Source: Neisseria dentiae
GTDB lineage: Bacteria > Pseudomonadota > Gammaproteobacteria > Burkholderiales > Neisseriaceae
DNA length: 64,000 nt
Assembly: GCF_014055005.1 (NCBI RefSeq)
Contig: NZ_CP059570.1
Coordinates: 1,302,001 to 1,366,000, forward strand
Direction of reading: 5' to 3'
Within the stretch, counting starts at the first letter, position 1; each line of letters starts with the position of its first letter. A program made the translations under genes and the position numbers. The notes beneath the pieces were generated by a model. It did no database searches. It worked only from the letters and a program-made list of their open reading frames with translations, and was not told the DNA's origin. Below are positions 24,862-32,966 of the stretch, one piece after another.

Positions 24862-25926
24862 CTATAAGGTTTTGCCGAAGAACTGCGTTAATTTCGCGCT
24901 GATTTGTTTCACATATTCGGGTTTCCAATAGGTTTCGATATGGCTTGCGCCGTCAATCAAAACCAACTCTTTGTTTTTCGTGCCGGTGGCCTTGGCAAAA
25001 GCTTGTTCCGTCATGTAGCGCGTATCGGCTGCCGAACCTGCAATCATCAATAAGGGTTGGTCAATCAATTCGGCTTGGTCGGTTGCATCCCATGTCATCA
25101 AATCCAATAAGCTTTCTGTGGTGTAGCGTGGCGTTGAATTGGGGTGGAAATGGGTTTTGCCATAATATTCTGCACCATCACGATATAATCCCGCGGGCAT
25201 TTGGGCGATTTGTTCATCGGTGATTTTGGTTAAATCGGCATTGGCTTCATATTGCACTTCACCCTTTGCCAGCAGATTGCGTGCTTGGCTGGCTTTTGCC
25301 AAACGCTCTTGAATGGTGGCAACCGCGCTGTCATTCATACCGTTACGGCGGATTAAGCCCGTATTGAACAGGCTAACCGTTGCCACGCTTTTAATGCGTT
25401 TGTCGCTTTGCGCGGTGGCAAAGGTGTAACCGCCGCCGCCGCAAATGCCCAATGCACCGATACGCTTGGTATCTACACCTTTGAATTGGCTAATGAAATC
25501 CACCATGCCGTGAACATCGTTAATGCGGTTAAACGGTTTGTCGGTTTGGCGCGGCTCGCCACCGCTCGCGCCTTGATAAGCGGCATTGGCGGCAATCGTA
25601 ATATAGCCTTGCTCCGCCAATTTTTGCGCGTACAAGCCCGCCACCTGTTCTTTCACGCCGCCGTTGGGATGGGCAACCACAATCGCAGGATACTGTTTAT
25701 TCGGGTTGAAATTGGCCGGCGTATACACATTGGCGGCGATTTTGATGCCGTTGACGGTGTAGGAAACGGGGCGGATATTGACCTTGCCCGCTTCGTTTTG
25801 GCGGATGGCGCCGTCGTACACCAAGGTAAACGGGTTGTTGCGGTAATCGGCGGCGGCCACGCTGCCTGAAACGCCGGCAAGGGCGGCGGCTAAAACGAAA
25901 GGTGAAGATAATTTGGCGAAATTCAT
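24862..25926 (-). CDS. Secreted alpha/beta hydrolase of dienelactone-hydrolase type
   Basis: The product is 354 aa with a Sec signal peptide (about 1-25). The alpha/beta-hydrolase core includes YPAIVVAHPNGGVKEQ, a nucleophile elbow LGICGGGGYTF with Cys in place of Ser (as in dienelactone hydrolase), and near the C-terminus LLMIAGSAADTRYM with the acid Asp and LVLIDGASHIETYW with the catalytic His. The substrate is unknown. It follows the cupin/CMD gene in the minus-strand direction (gap about 50 bp) and is divergent from a LysR regulator, which probably controls both. Confidence 0.82.
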   Translation of the reverse strand: MNFAKLSSPFVLAAALAGVSGSVAAADYRNNPFTLVYDGAIRQNEAGKVNIRPVSYTVNGIKIAANVYTPANFNPNKQYPAIVVAHPNGGVKEQVAGLYAQKLAEQGYITIAANAAYQGASGGEPRQTDKPFNRINDVHGMVDFISQFKGVDTKRIGALGICGGGGYTFATAQSDKRIKSVATVSLFNTGLIRRNGMNDSAVATIQERLAKASQARNLLAKGEVQYEANADLTKITDEQIAQMPAGLYRDGAEYYGKTHFHPNSTPRYTTESLLDLMTWDATDQAELIDQPLLMIAGSAADTRYMTEQAFAKATGTKNKELVLIDGASHIETYWKPEYVKQISAKLTQFFGKTL

Positions 25927-25977
25927 GATGGGGTTTCCTATGGTTGTAAAAAAGATAGGGTCATTCTAGCCCTCTGT

Positions 25978-25998
25978 TCGTTCTGATACAATGAACGA
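25978..25998. promoter_or_regulatory. LysR-type operator between the hydrolase gene and lysR
   Basis: TCGTTC-N9-GAACGA contains the T-N11-A core of LysR-type regulator boxes. A TACAAT hexamer (25987-25992) inside it could be the lysR -10, implying autorepression. A second perfect repeat GGAATG-CAA-CATTCC follows at 26003-26017. Confidence 0.6.
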
Positions 25999-26033
25999 TC
26001 AAGGAATGCAACATTCCAAAAACAGTAACAATA

Positions 26034-26954
26034 ATGTTAAATAAATTGGAAGCGCTGCGCCATTTCTGCGTCGCCGCCGAAACGCTGAATTTCCGCGAAA
26101 CGGCCGTGCGCTTATCGGTTTCGCCGCAAGTGGTGTCGCGCATGATTGCCGAATTGGAAAGCGCCGTCGGCGAAGTGCTGTTCAAACGTAATTCGCGCAC
26201 CATCCGTTTAACGGCGTTTGGCGAACAGTTTCTGCCGCGGGCGAAACAATTGCTGGAAGATGCCGAGCTGCTGTTTACCGACCATGCCCGCAACGACGAC
26301 CATTTAGCCGGCGTGGTGCGCATTACCCTGCCGAGGCTGCCTTTTTACGCGGAAATTTTGGGCGAACTGTGCCAACAATTGCGCGATTATCCCGACATCG
26401 TGCTGGAATGGTATGCCGACAGCGCGCGCCTAAAGCTCACGGAACACCAAATTGACATGGGCGTGCGCGTCGGCCTCTCGCCCGAACCCGATTGGGTGGT
26501 GCGCCCGATTACCGAAATGCGCCAGCGCATCGTTGCCGCGCCCGAATTGGCCGCACGCTGCGGGCTGCCTGAAAATCTGGAAGATTTGCAGCGGCGCTAT
26601 CCTTTGAGCAGCCAAATCAATCAGGAAACCGGCCGCCCTTGGGGCTGGTATTTCAACGAACAGCAAAACTTCATCCCCCGCCGCCCCGCCTTGGCCGCCA
26701 CCGACGGTTACAGCGAGCTGGCCGCCTTATCGGGCAGGGTGTGCGCGTTTATTTTAGACGGCATCTGCCAGAGCGAATTAACCGCCGGCAAGCTGATCGA
26801 GCTGCTGCCCGACATTCCCCGCCAAACTTGGCAACTGTATCTTTACCGCCCCTACCACAGCATCACGCCGCAACGGGTGTTGCTGGTGTTCGATTTATTA
26901 ACACAGATATTGCAGCGCTATTTCCCGGCGGTTAAAAACAAAATGCCTGTCTGA
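26034..26954 (+). CDS. LysR-family transcriptional regulator
   Basis: The product is 306 aa. The N-terminal winged helix-turn-helix (LEALRHFCVAAETLNFRETAVRLSVSPQVVSRMIAELES, residues about 5-45) is followed by a periplasmic-binding-protein-like effector domain (about 90-295). Divergent orientation from the hydrolase and cupin/CMD genes, with a T-N11-A box between, is the classic regulator-target layout. The effector is unknown. The stop codon lies inside a TG-type uptake sequence that forms the terminator. Confidence 0.88.
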   Translation: MLNKLEALRHFCVAAETLNFRETAVRLSVSPQVVSRMIAELESAVGEVLFKRNSRTIRLTAFGEQFLPRAKQLLEDAELLFTDHARNDDHLAGVVRITLPRLPFYAEILGELCQQLRDYPDIVLEWYADSARLKLTEHQIDMGVRVGLSPEPDWVVRPITEMRQRIVAAPELAARCGLPENLEDLQRRYPLSSQINQETGRPWGWYFNEQQNFIPRRPALAATDGYSELAALSGRVCAFILDGICQSELTAGKLIELLPDIPRQTWQLYLYRPYHSITPQRVLLVFDLLTQILQRYFPAVKNKMPV

Positions 26955-26971
26955 AAGTTTCAGACAGGCAT
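26943..26971 (+). terminator. Inverted pair of TG-type uptake sequences
   Basis: ATGCCTGTCTGAAA and its perfect complement are separated by one G. The core TGCCTGTCTGAA is the TG-wadDUS dialect described for Neisseria wadsworthii, unlike the AGGCCGTCTGAA form elsewhere in the window. It ends lysR and marks the left edge of the hsd operon region. Confidence 0.75.
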
Positions 26972-27109
26972 AAAACCACTAACCGGCATCCGTTATAGAA
27001 AACCCGGGCAAGAATAACAAACCGTTCCGTTAAACCACTCATGTTGCGATATAATTTCACCGCTTTTTCACGAAATTCATAACCATACTGCTCATTGAGG
27101 AAAACACTC

Positions 27110-29953
27110 ATGACCCGGCCAATTTTCTACAACCAGCATCCCGAACAACAAGCCCGCGACATTATCGACCAAAAGCTGGAGCAGGCAGGCTGGATGATTC
27201 AAACGGTAAACAGCTACAACCCCAATGCCGGTTTGGGGGTGGCGGTGCGCGAATATCCCACCGCAACCGGGCCGGTGGATTACCTGCTGTTTGTAGACAG
27301 AGAGCCGGTGGCCATGATTGAAGCCAAGCCGGAAAACTTCGGCCACAAGCTCAACACGGTTGAAGAGCAGAGCGCACGCTATGCCGATAGCGAACTGAAA
27401 AACATTTCTCAGGCCGAAATCGCCTTTTTATATGAAAGCACCGGCGTGGTTACCCATTTCACCAACCGCAACGACCCCGCCCCGCGCGCCCGCGAAGTAT
27501 TCCACTTCCACCGCCCCGAAACCCTGCAAAAATGGGCGAATGAAGGCAAAAACACCCTGCGCGCCAAATTAAAAGCCATGCCCGCGCTCAACCCCAACCG
27601 TTTGCCGGCATCAGAACTGGGACTGCGCGATTGCCAGTTAACCGCCATTGAAAACATGCAGGCTTCTTTGGCAAAAGATTTGCCCCGCGCCCTGATTCAG
27701 ATGGCCACCGGCGCCGGCAAAACCTATACCGCCATCAGCATTATGCACCGCCTGCTGAAATACACCGGCAAGCGGCGCATTTTGTTTTTGGTCGACACCG
27801 TTAACTTGGGCGAACAGGCCGAGCAAGAAATGCTGGTGTTTACCCCGCCCGGCGACAACCGCAAATTTACCGAACTCTACAACACCCAAGTCATCAAATC
27901 GCCGCATATTCCCAAAGGCGTAGAAGTGTGCATCTGCACCATTCAGCGCCTGTATTCACTGCTGAAAGGCAAAGAGCTGGACATTCCCGACGACAGCATC
28001 GGGCTGGAAGAATGGGAAAACCGCTTGAAAGAACCGTTACCCGTAGCCTATCAGCCCGATTTGCCGCCGGAATTTTTCGATTTTATCTTTATCGACGAAT
28101 GCCACCGCTCCATTTACAACCTGTGGCGGCAGGTTTTGGATTATTTCGATGCCTATCTGATCGGTTTAACCGCCACCCCCGATAACCGAACTTTCGGCTT
28201 TTTCAACCAAAACGTAGTGAGCGAATACAGCCACGAACAAGCCGTGGCCGACGGCGTGAATGTGGGCAACGAAGTGTATTTGATCAACACCAAAATCAGC
28301 GAGAAGGGCGGCAAATTCAAAGCCGAAGAACTGGTGGAGCACCGCGAGCGCACCACCCGTCGCAAACGCTGGCAGCAGCAAGACACCGACGAAACCTACA
28401 CCGCCAAACAACTGGATCGGGACATTGTCAACCCCAGCCAAATCCGCACCATTATCCGCACTTTCCGCGACCATTTGCCCGTTATCTTCCCCAACCGCCA
28501 AGAAGTGCCCAAAACCCTGATTTTTGCCAAAAACGACAGCCACGCCGACGACATCATCAAAATGGTGCGCGAAGAATTCGGACAAGGCAACGAATTCTGC
28601 AAAAAAATCACCTATAAAGCCAAAGACGATATTGTGGACGAACACGGCGAAATCATCGAAGAGGGCGAAGAGCCGAAAGCCGTGTTGGCCAACTTCCGCA
28701 ACAGCTACCACCCGCGCATTGCCGTTACCGTCGACATGATCGCCACCGGCACCGACGTGCGCCCGCTCGAATGCCTGCTGTTTATGCGCGATGTGAAAAG
28801 CCGCAACTATTTTGAGCAAATGAAAGGGCGCGGCACCCGCACGCTGGATAAAGACGGCCTGCAAAAAGTCAGCCCGTCGGCCCGCACGGCCAAAACCCAT
28901 TATGTGATTGTCGATGCCATCGGCGTAACCAAATCCTTAAAAACCGCCAGCCAGCAACTGGACACCAAGCGTTCGGTCAGCTTCTCCGATTTGGGCAAAG
29001 CCGTGGTGTTCGGCGGCGCGTTCGACAGCGACAGCATCAGCTCGCTGGCGGCACGCCTGGTCCGTTTGAACAAACAGCTGGATAGCGAACAGCAGCAACA
29101 CATTGCCCAAATCACCGGCGGCATTCCTTTATCACAACTGGTCAAAGACCTGTTCCACGCCATCAATGCCGACGAAATCCATCAGGCAGCCTGCGAGCAA
29201 GAAGGCATTTCCCTTGACGAAACGCCGTCTGAACCAACCGTTTTGCAGATACAGAAACAACGCGTGAAAGCCGCCACCCGAGCGCTTTCCATGGAACTTA
29301 TCACCACCCTGGATGAAATCCGCAAACAAAACGAGCAGAAAATTGACCACGAAATCGATGAAATCACCCACGCAGGCTGGGCGGATAACGACGAAGCCCT
29401 TACCCAAAGCTTCGCCCAATGGATAGACGAACACAAAGACCAAATCACCGCCCTGCAAATTTTTTACAACCAGCCCTACCAACGCCAGGCCTTAAGCCTG
29501 GCCATGATCAAAGAGCTGGCAACCGCCATCAAAAAAGCCAAGCCGAAACTGGCATTGAGCCATATTTGGCAGGCCTATGCCCGCCTGGACAAAGTAAACG
29601 AGCAGGCGGAGAGCGAATTAACCGCCTTGGTGAGCTTGATCCGCCGCGTGGCGGGCATCGATAACACCATCACCCCGTTTGCCAAAACCGTACGCAAAAA
29701 TTTCCAAAAATGGACATTTGAGCACAACGCCCGCGCCGACAAACCGCTGAGCGAAGAACAAATGCACTGGCTGGCCATGATACGGGAACACCTCATCACC
29801 TCGTTTGCCATTGAAGAAAACGACTTTGAACTCACCCCGTTTAACCAACACGGCGGCTTGGGGCAAGCCTATGACGTATTAAGCGCCATCGCCGCCAACG
29901 ACCGGGATTTTGACACCCTGTTAGACGAGATTAACCGACAATGGACAGCATAA
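27110..29953 (+). CDS. hsdR: Type I restriction endonuclease subunit HsdR
   Basis: The product is 947 aa. An N-terminal nuclease domain has the PD-(D/E)xK pattern (Asp57 and Glu71-Ala-Lys73 in AMIEAKPE). Helicase motifs follow: Walker A ATGAGKT (199-205), DECH (329-332), GLTATP, and later MIATGTDV and QMKGRGTRTL (motif VI). The C-terminal part is of the EcoEI R type, which binds the methylase complex. It translocates and cuts unmethylated DNA as part of R2M2S. The start at 27110 has GAGGAAAA upstream. Its last 13 nt overlap hsdS. Confidence 0.95.
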   Translation: MTRPIFYNQHPEQQARDIIDQKLEQAGWMIQTVNSYNPNAGLGVAVREYPTATGPVDYLLFVDREPVAMIEAKPENFGHKLNTVEEQSARYADSELKNISQAEIAFLYESTGVVTHFTNRNDPAPRAREVFHFHRPETLQKWANEGKNTLRAKLKAMPALNPNRLPASELGLRDCQLTAIENMQASLAKDLPRALIQMATGAGKTYTAISIMHRLLKYTGKRRILFLVDTVNLGEQAEQEMLVFTPPGDNRKFTELYNTQVIKSPHIPKGVEVCICTIQRLYSLLKGKELDIPDDSIGLEEWENRLKEPLPVAYQPDLPPEFFDFIFIDECHRSIYNLWRQVLDYFDAYLIGLTATPDNRTFGFFNQNVVSEYSHEQAVADGVNVGNEVYLINTKISEKGGKFKAEELVEHRERTTRRKRWQQQDTDETYTAKQLDRDIVNPSQIRTIIRTFRDHLPVIFPNRQEVPKTLIFAKNDSHADDIIKMVREEFGQGNEFCKKITYKAKDDIVDEHGEIIEEGEEPKAVLANFRNSYHPRIAVTVDMIATGTDVRPLECLLFMRDVKSRNYFEQMKGRGTRTLDKDGLQKVSPSARTAKTHYVIVDAIGVTKSLKTASQQLDTKRSVSFSDLGKAVVFGGAFDSDSISSLAARLVRLNKQLDSEQQQHIAQITGGIPLSQLVKDLFHAINADEIHQAACEQEGISLDETPSEPTVLQIQKQRVKAATRALSMELITTLDEIRKQNEQKIDHEIDEITHAGWADNDEALTQSFAQWIDEHKDQITALQIFYNQPYQRQALSLAMIKELATAIKKAKPKLALSHIWQAYARLDKVNEQAESELTALVSLIRRVAGIDNTITPFAKTVRKNFQKWTFEHNARADKPLSEEQMHWLAMIREHLITSFAIEENDFELTPFNQHGGLGQAYDVLSAIAANDRDFDTLLDEINRQWTA

Positions 29954-31422
29954 AGATGACAACAGAAATACCATTACCGCAAGGGTGGGAAAAATCAACT
30001 TTAGGAGAAATTGCCACTTATATTAATGGTCGAGCCTTTAAACCAACCGAATGGAGTAAGGCTGGTACACCTATTATTCGTATTCAAAATTTAAATAACC
30101 CGAATGCCGAATATAACTACTATGTTGGAAATATCGAGAAAAAATATCATATTGAAAATGGAGATTTGCTTTTTGCATGGTCTGCATCGCTTGGAGCATA
30201 TATTTGGAAAGGCGAGAATGCTTTCTTAAATCAGCATATCTTTAAAGTATTGCCAAAAGAAAATGTAGATAAAACATTTGTTTATTATTTACTTAATAAT
30301 ATTACCAATGAACTTTATACCAAAGCACATGGTTCAGGAATGGTTCATGTTACAAAAGGGAAATTTGAAGCGACATTAGTCAATATTCCTCCACTTGAAA
30401 CCCAACAAACCATCGTCGATAAAATCGAAAGCCTGTTTGCCGAAATCGATGCGGGCATAGCCTGTCTGAAAACCGCCGGGCAGCAGCTCAAACAATATCG
30501 CCAAGCCCTGCTCAAAAACGCCTTTAACGGCGAACTCACCAAACAATGGCGGTTGGAACACGCCGACAGCTTGCCGTCCGAAAAAGAACTGCTCGCCCAA
30601 ATTCAGACGGCCCGCCAACAACACCACGACAGGCAGCTTGCCGATTGGCAAACTGCCGTTAAACAATGGGAACAAACAGGCACACAAGGAAAAAAGCCGA
30701 GTAAACCCAAAGCACCTACACAAGCGGTTAAATTTGAAGGAAATTTTTCAGATTTGCCAAATGGGTGGGGTGTGATAAAACTGGGGAATTTTATTCAAGA
30801 TATTCAGGCTGGTAAAAGTTTTAAATGTGAAGAAAGACCACCAGCGGATAACGAAATTGGTGTAGCCAAGGTAAGTGCTGTTACATGGGGGGAATATGAT
30901 GAAAATGAAACCAAAACTTGTTTCAATGAAAATATGATAAACCCTGATTTTTTCATTAAAACTGGAGATTTTTTATTTAGCCGAGCAAATACTATTGAGC
31001 TAGTTGGTGCATGTGTAATTGTTAAAAAAACAAACAAAAACATCATGCTGAGCGATAAAACTCTACGTATTGATTTTACCGAAATTTTAAAAGAATATGT
31101 TTTGTACTATTTACGTTCTTCTGACGGAAGAAAACAAATTATGGATAAAAGCAGTGGTAATCAGGATTCTATGAGAAATATTGGTCAAGAACGTATTAAG
31201 GACATAAATATTCCACTTTGCTCATTAGCCGAACAAACCCAAATCGTTGCCATCTTGGAAAGCAAACTCACCGCTTGCGACCAACTGGCCGCCGAGCTTG
31301 CCACACAACTCAAACAGGCCGAACTGCTTAAACAGGCGGTATTGAAAGCAGCGTTTTCAGGCAGGCTTTCGGATGACTTTTCAGACGGCCTTTCAGGTAG
31401 CCTTTTCGGGAATAAATCATGA
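29941..31422 (+). CDS. hsdS: Type I restriction-modification specificity subunit HsdS
   Basis: The product is 493 aa with two target-recognition domains. TRD1 covers about residues 8-150 (WEKSTLGEIATYINGRAF) and TRD2 about 265-430 (GWGVIKLGNFIQDIQAG). Each is followed by a conserved helical spacer (PPLETQQTIVDKIESLFAEIDAGI and CSLAEQTQIVAILESKLTACDQL). The two TRD coding stretches are visibly AT-rich while the spacers match the GC-rich surroundings, the usual sign of exchanged recognition domains. The target sequence cannot be read from this. The ATG at 29941 overlaps hsdR; a second ATG at 29956 is possible. It ends with ATGA overlapping the next gene. Confidence 0.93.
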   Translation: MDSIKMTTEIPLPQGWEKSTLGEIATYINGRAFKPTEWSKAGTPIIRIQNLNNPNAEYNYYVGNIEKKYHIENGDLLFAWSASLGAYIWKGENAFLNQHIFKVLPKENVDKTFVYYLLNNITNELYTKAHGSGMVHVTKGKFEATLVNIPPLETQQTIVDKIESLFAEIDAGIACLKTAGQQLKQYRQALLKNAFNGELTKQWRLEHADSLPSEKELLAQIQTARQQHHDRQLADWQTAVKQWEQTGTQGKKPSKPKAPTQAVKFEGNFSDLPNGWGVIKLGNFIQDIQAGKSFKCEERPPADNEIGVAKVSAVTWGEYDENETKTCFNENMINPDFFIKTGDFLFSRANTIELVGACVIVKKTNKNIMLSDKTLRIDFTEILKEYVLYYLRSSDGRKQIMDKSSGNQDSMRNIGQERIKDINIPLCSLAEQTQIVAILESKLTACDQLAAELATQLKQAELLKQAVLKAAFSGRLSDDFSDGLSGSLFGNKS

Positions 31423-32966
31423 ATAAACTGCCGATCAATATCCATGATTTGCTGAGAAAACGCACCATCGAAAGCGAACGGGTGGAATATAAGGAGGGCT
31501 GGAATCCCGAAAGCGTTTTGCACACCCTCTGCGCCTTTGCCAACGATTTTCATAATTTGGGCGGCGGTTATGTGGTCATCGGTGTGCGGGAAGAAAACGG
31601 CATGCCGCAACTGCCGCCCGTGGGTTTGTCAGCGGATGAAATCGACCGCATTCAAAAAGAGCTTTTGAATATTGAACGCAGTGCCATTCAGCCTGCGTTC
31701 AACACCTTGACTGCGGTTTATGAAATCCAAGGCAAAAGCATTTTGGTTTTGTGGGCGGCAGGCGGCGAAGTGCGCCCTTACAAAGCCAAAAAAAGTTTGG
31801 CAAAAGACCATAAAGAATGGGCTTACTATATCCGCAAGCACACCAGCACGGTTGTGGCCACCGGGGCGGATGAACAGGAATTGATCGGTCTGGCCAATAA
31901 AGTGCCTTTTGACGACCGCTTGCATATTTCGGCAACTTTGGATGACTTGGAGCCGCATTTAATCCGCGAATTCCTCAAAGACGTGAAAAGCGATTTGGCG
32001 CCGATTGCCAAAAATTTGAGCATTGAAGAACTTGCCGTGCGGATGAATATCGCAGGCGGCACGCCCGAGGCGCTGTTTCCGAAAAATGTCGGGCTGATGT
32101 TTTTCAACAGCCGGCCGGAAAAATTCTTTCCTTACAGCCAAATTGATGTGGTGTATTTTCCCCAAGGCGCAGGCGGCGGGCATTTTGAAGAAAAAGTGTT
32201 TCAAGGCCCTTTGGGGCAAATGACCAAAGATGCTTTGAATTTTATTAAAAACAATTATGTGCAGGAAAAAGTGGTTAAGCTGCCCAATCAAGCCGAAGCA
32301 AGGCGTTTTTTCAATTTTCCTTTTGAAGCCATTGAAGAGGCATTGGTAAATGCGGTGTATCACCGCTCTTATGAATTGCGCGAGCCGATAGAAGTGCGCA
32401 TCGATCCGCACGAAATCCTGATTTTGAGCTACCCCGGCCCCGACCGTTCCATCAGAATGGAAACATTACAGGCAGGCAGGGCGGTCAGCCGCCGTTATCG
32501 AAACCGCAGAATCGGCGAATTTTTGAAAGAATTGGAACTGACCGAAGGCCGTTCGACTGGTGTTCCGACCATTTTGCGGGTGATGCAGGAAAACGGCTCG
32601 CCCATGCCTGTTTTTGAATCCGATGAAGAACGTACTTATTTTATGATTCGGCTGCCGATTCACGAGGCTTTTGTTTTATCTGGTGAAACGAAAACCGATC
32701 AAGTTAGTGACCAAGTTAGTGACCAAGTTAGTGACCAAGTTATTTTGATGTTGGAACGTCTGGAAAATTGTGAAGACAGTGCCAAAGCATTAAGAGAAAA
32801 ATTAGCCATATCTCATTCAACGTATTTTAGGAACAAATACATACAGCCTGCTTTATCGCTGAATCTGATTGAAATGACGGTTCCCGACAAACCCAACAGC
32901 CGCAATCAAAAATACCGCTTGACTGACCAAGGCAAAAAATTATTGGCAACATTTAAGAGAAACTGA
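31419..32966 (+). CDS. AlbA_2 (Schlafen-type) / GHKL-ATPase protein inside the hsd operon
   Basis: The product is 515 aa. The N-terminus is an AlbA_2 domain (ESERVEYKEGW and ANDFHNLGGGYVVIGV, about residues 18-55), a fold shared with Schlafen proteins. The middle (about 295-350) is a GHKL-type ATP-binding module (AIEEALVNAVYHRSYELREPIEV, LSYPGPDR). A DQVS repeat linker (427-441) leads to a C-terminal winged helix. Proteins of this build (COG2865) are annotated as regulators or ATP-binding proteins of unknown role. It overlaps hsdS by 4 nt (ATGA) and hsdM by 1 nt, so it is translated with the R-M system. It could be a regulator or an added defence component. Confidence 0.85.
   Translation: MNKLPINIHDLLRKRTIESERVEYKEGWNPESVLHTLCAFANDFHNLGGGYVVIGVREENGMPQLPPVGLSADEIDRIQKELLNIERSAIQPAFNTLTAVYEIQGKSILVLWAAGGEVRPYKAKKSLAKDHKEWAYYIRKHTSTVVATGADEQELIGLANKVPFDDRLHISATLDDLEPHLIREFLKDVKSDLAPIAKNLSIEELAVRMNIAGGTPEALFPKNVGLMFFNSRPEKFFPYSQIDVVYFPQGAGGGHFEEKVFQGPLGQMTKDALNFIKNNYVQEKVVKLPNQAEARRFFNFPFEAIEEALVNAVYHRSYELREPIEVRIDPHEILILSYPGPDRSIRMETLQAGRAVSRRYRNRRIGEFLKELELTEGRSTGVPTILRVMQENGSPMPVFESDEERTYFMIRLPIHEAFVLSGETKTDQVSDQVSDQVSDQVILMLERLENCEDSAKALREKLAISHSTYFRNKYIQPALSLNLIEMTVPDKPNSRNQKYRLTDQGKKLLATFKRN
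32697..32741 (+). repeat. In-frame 12-bp tandem repeat (3.75 units)
   Basis: GATCAAGTTAGT is followed by GACCAAGTTAGT twice and GACCAAGTT, coding (DQVS)n between the ATPase part and the C-terminal winged helix of the AlbA_2 protein. Unit changes keep the frame, so copy number would vary linker length and would not switch the gene off. Confidence 0.85.
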
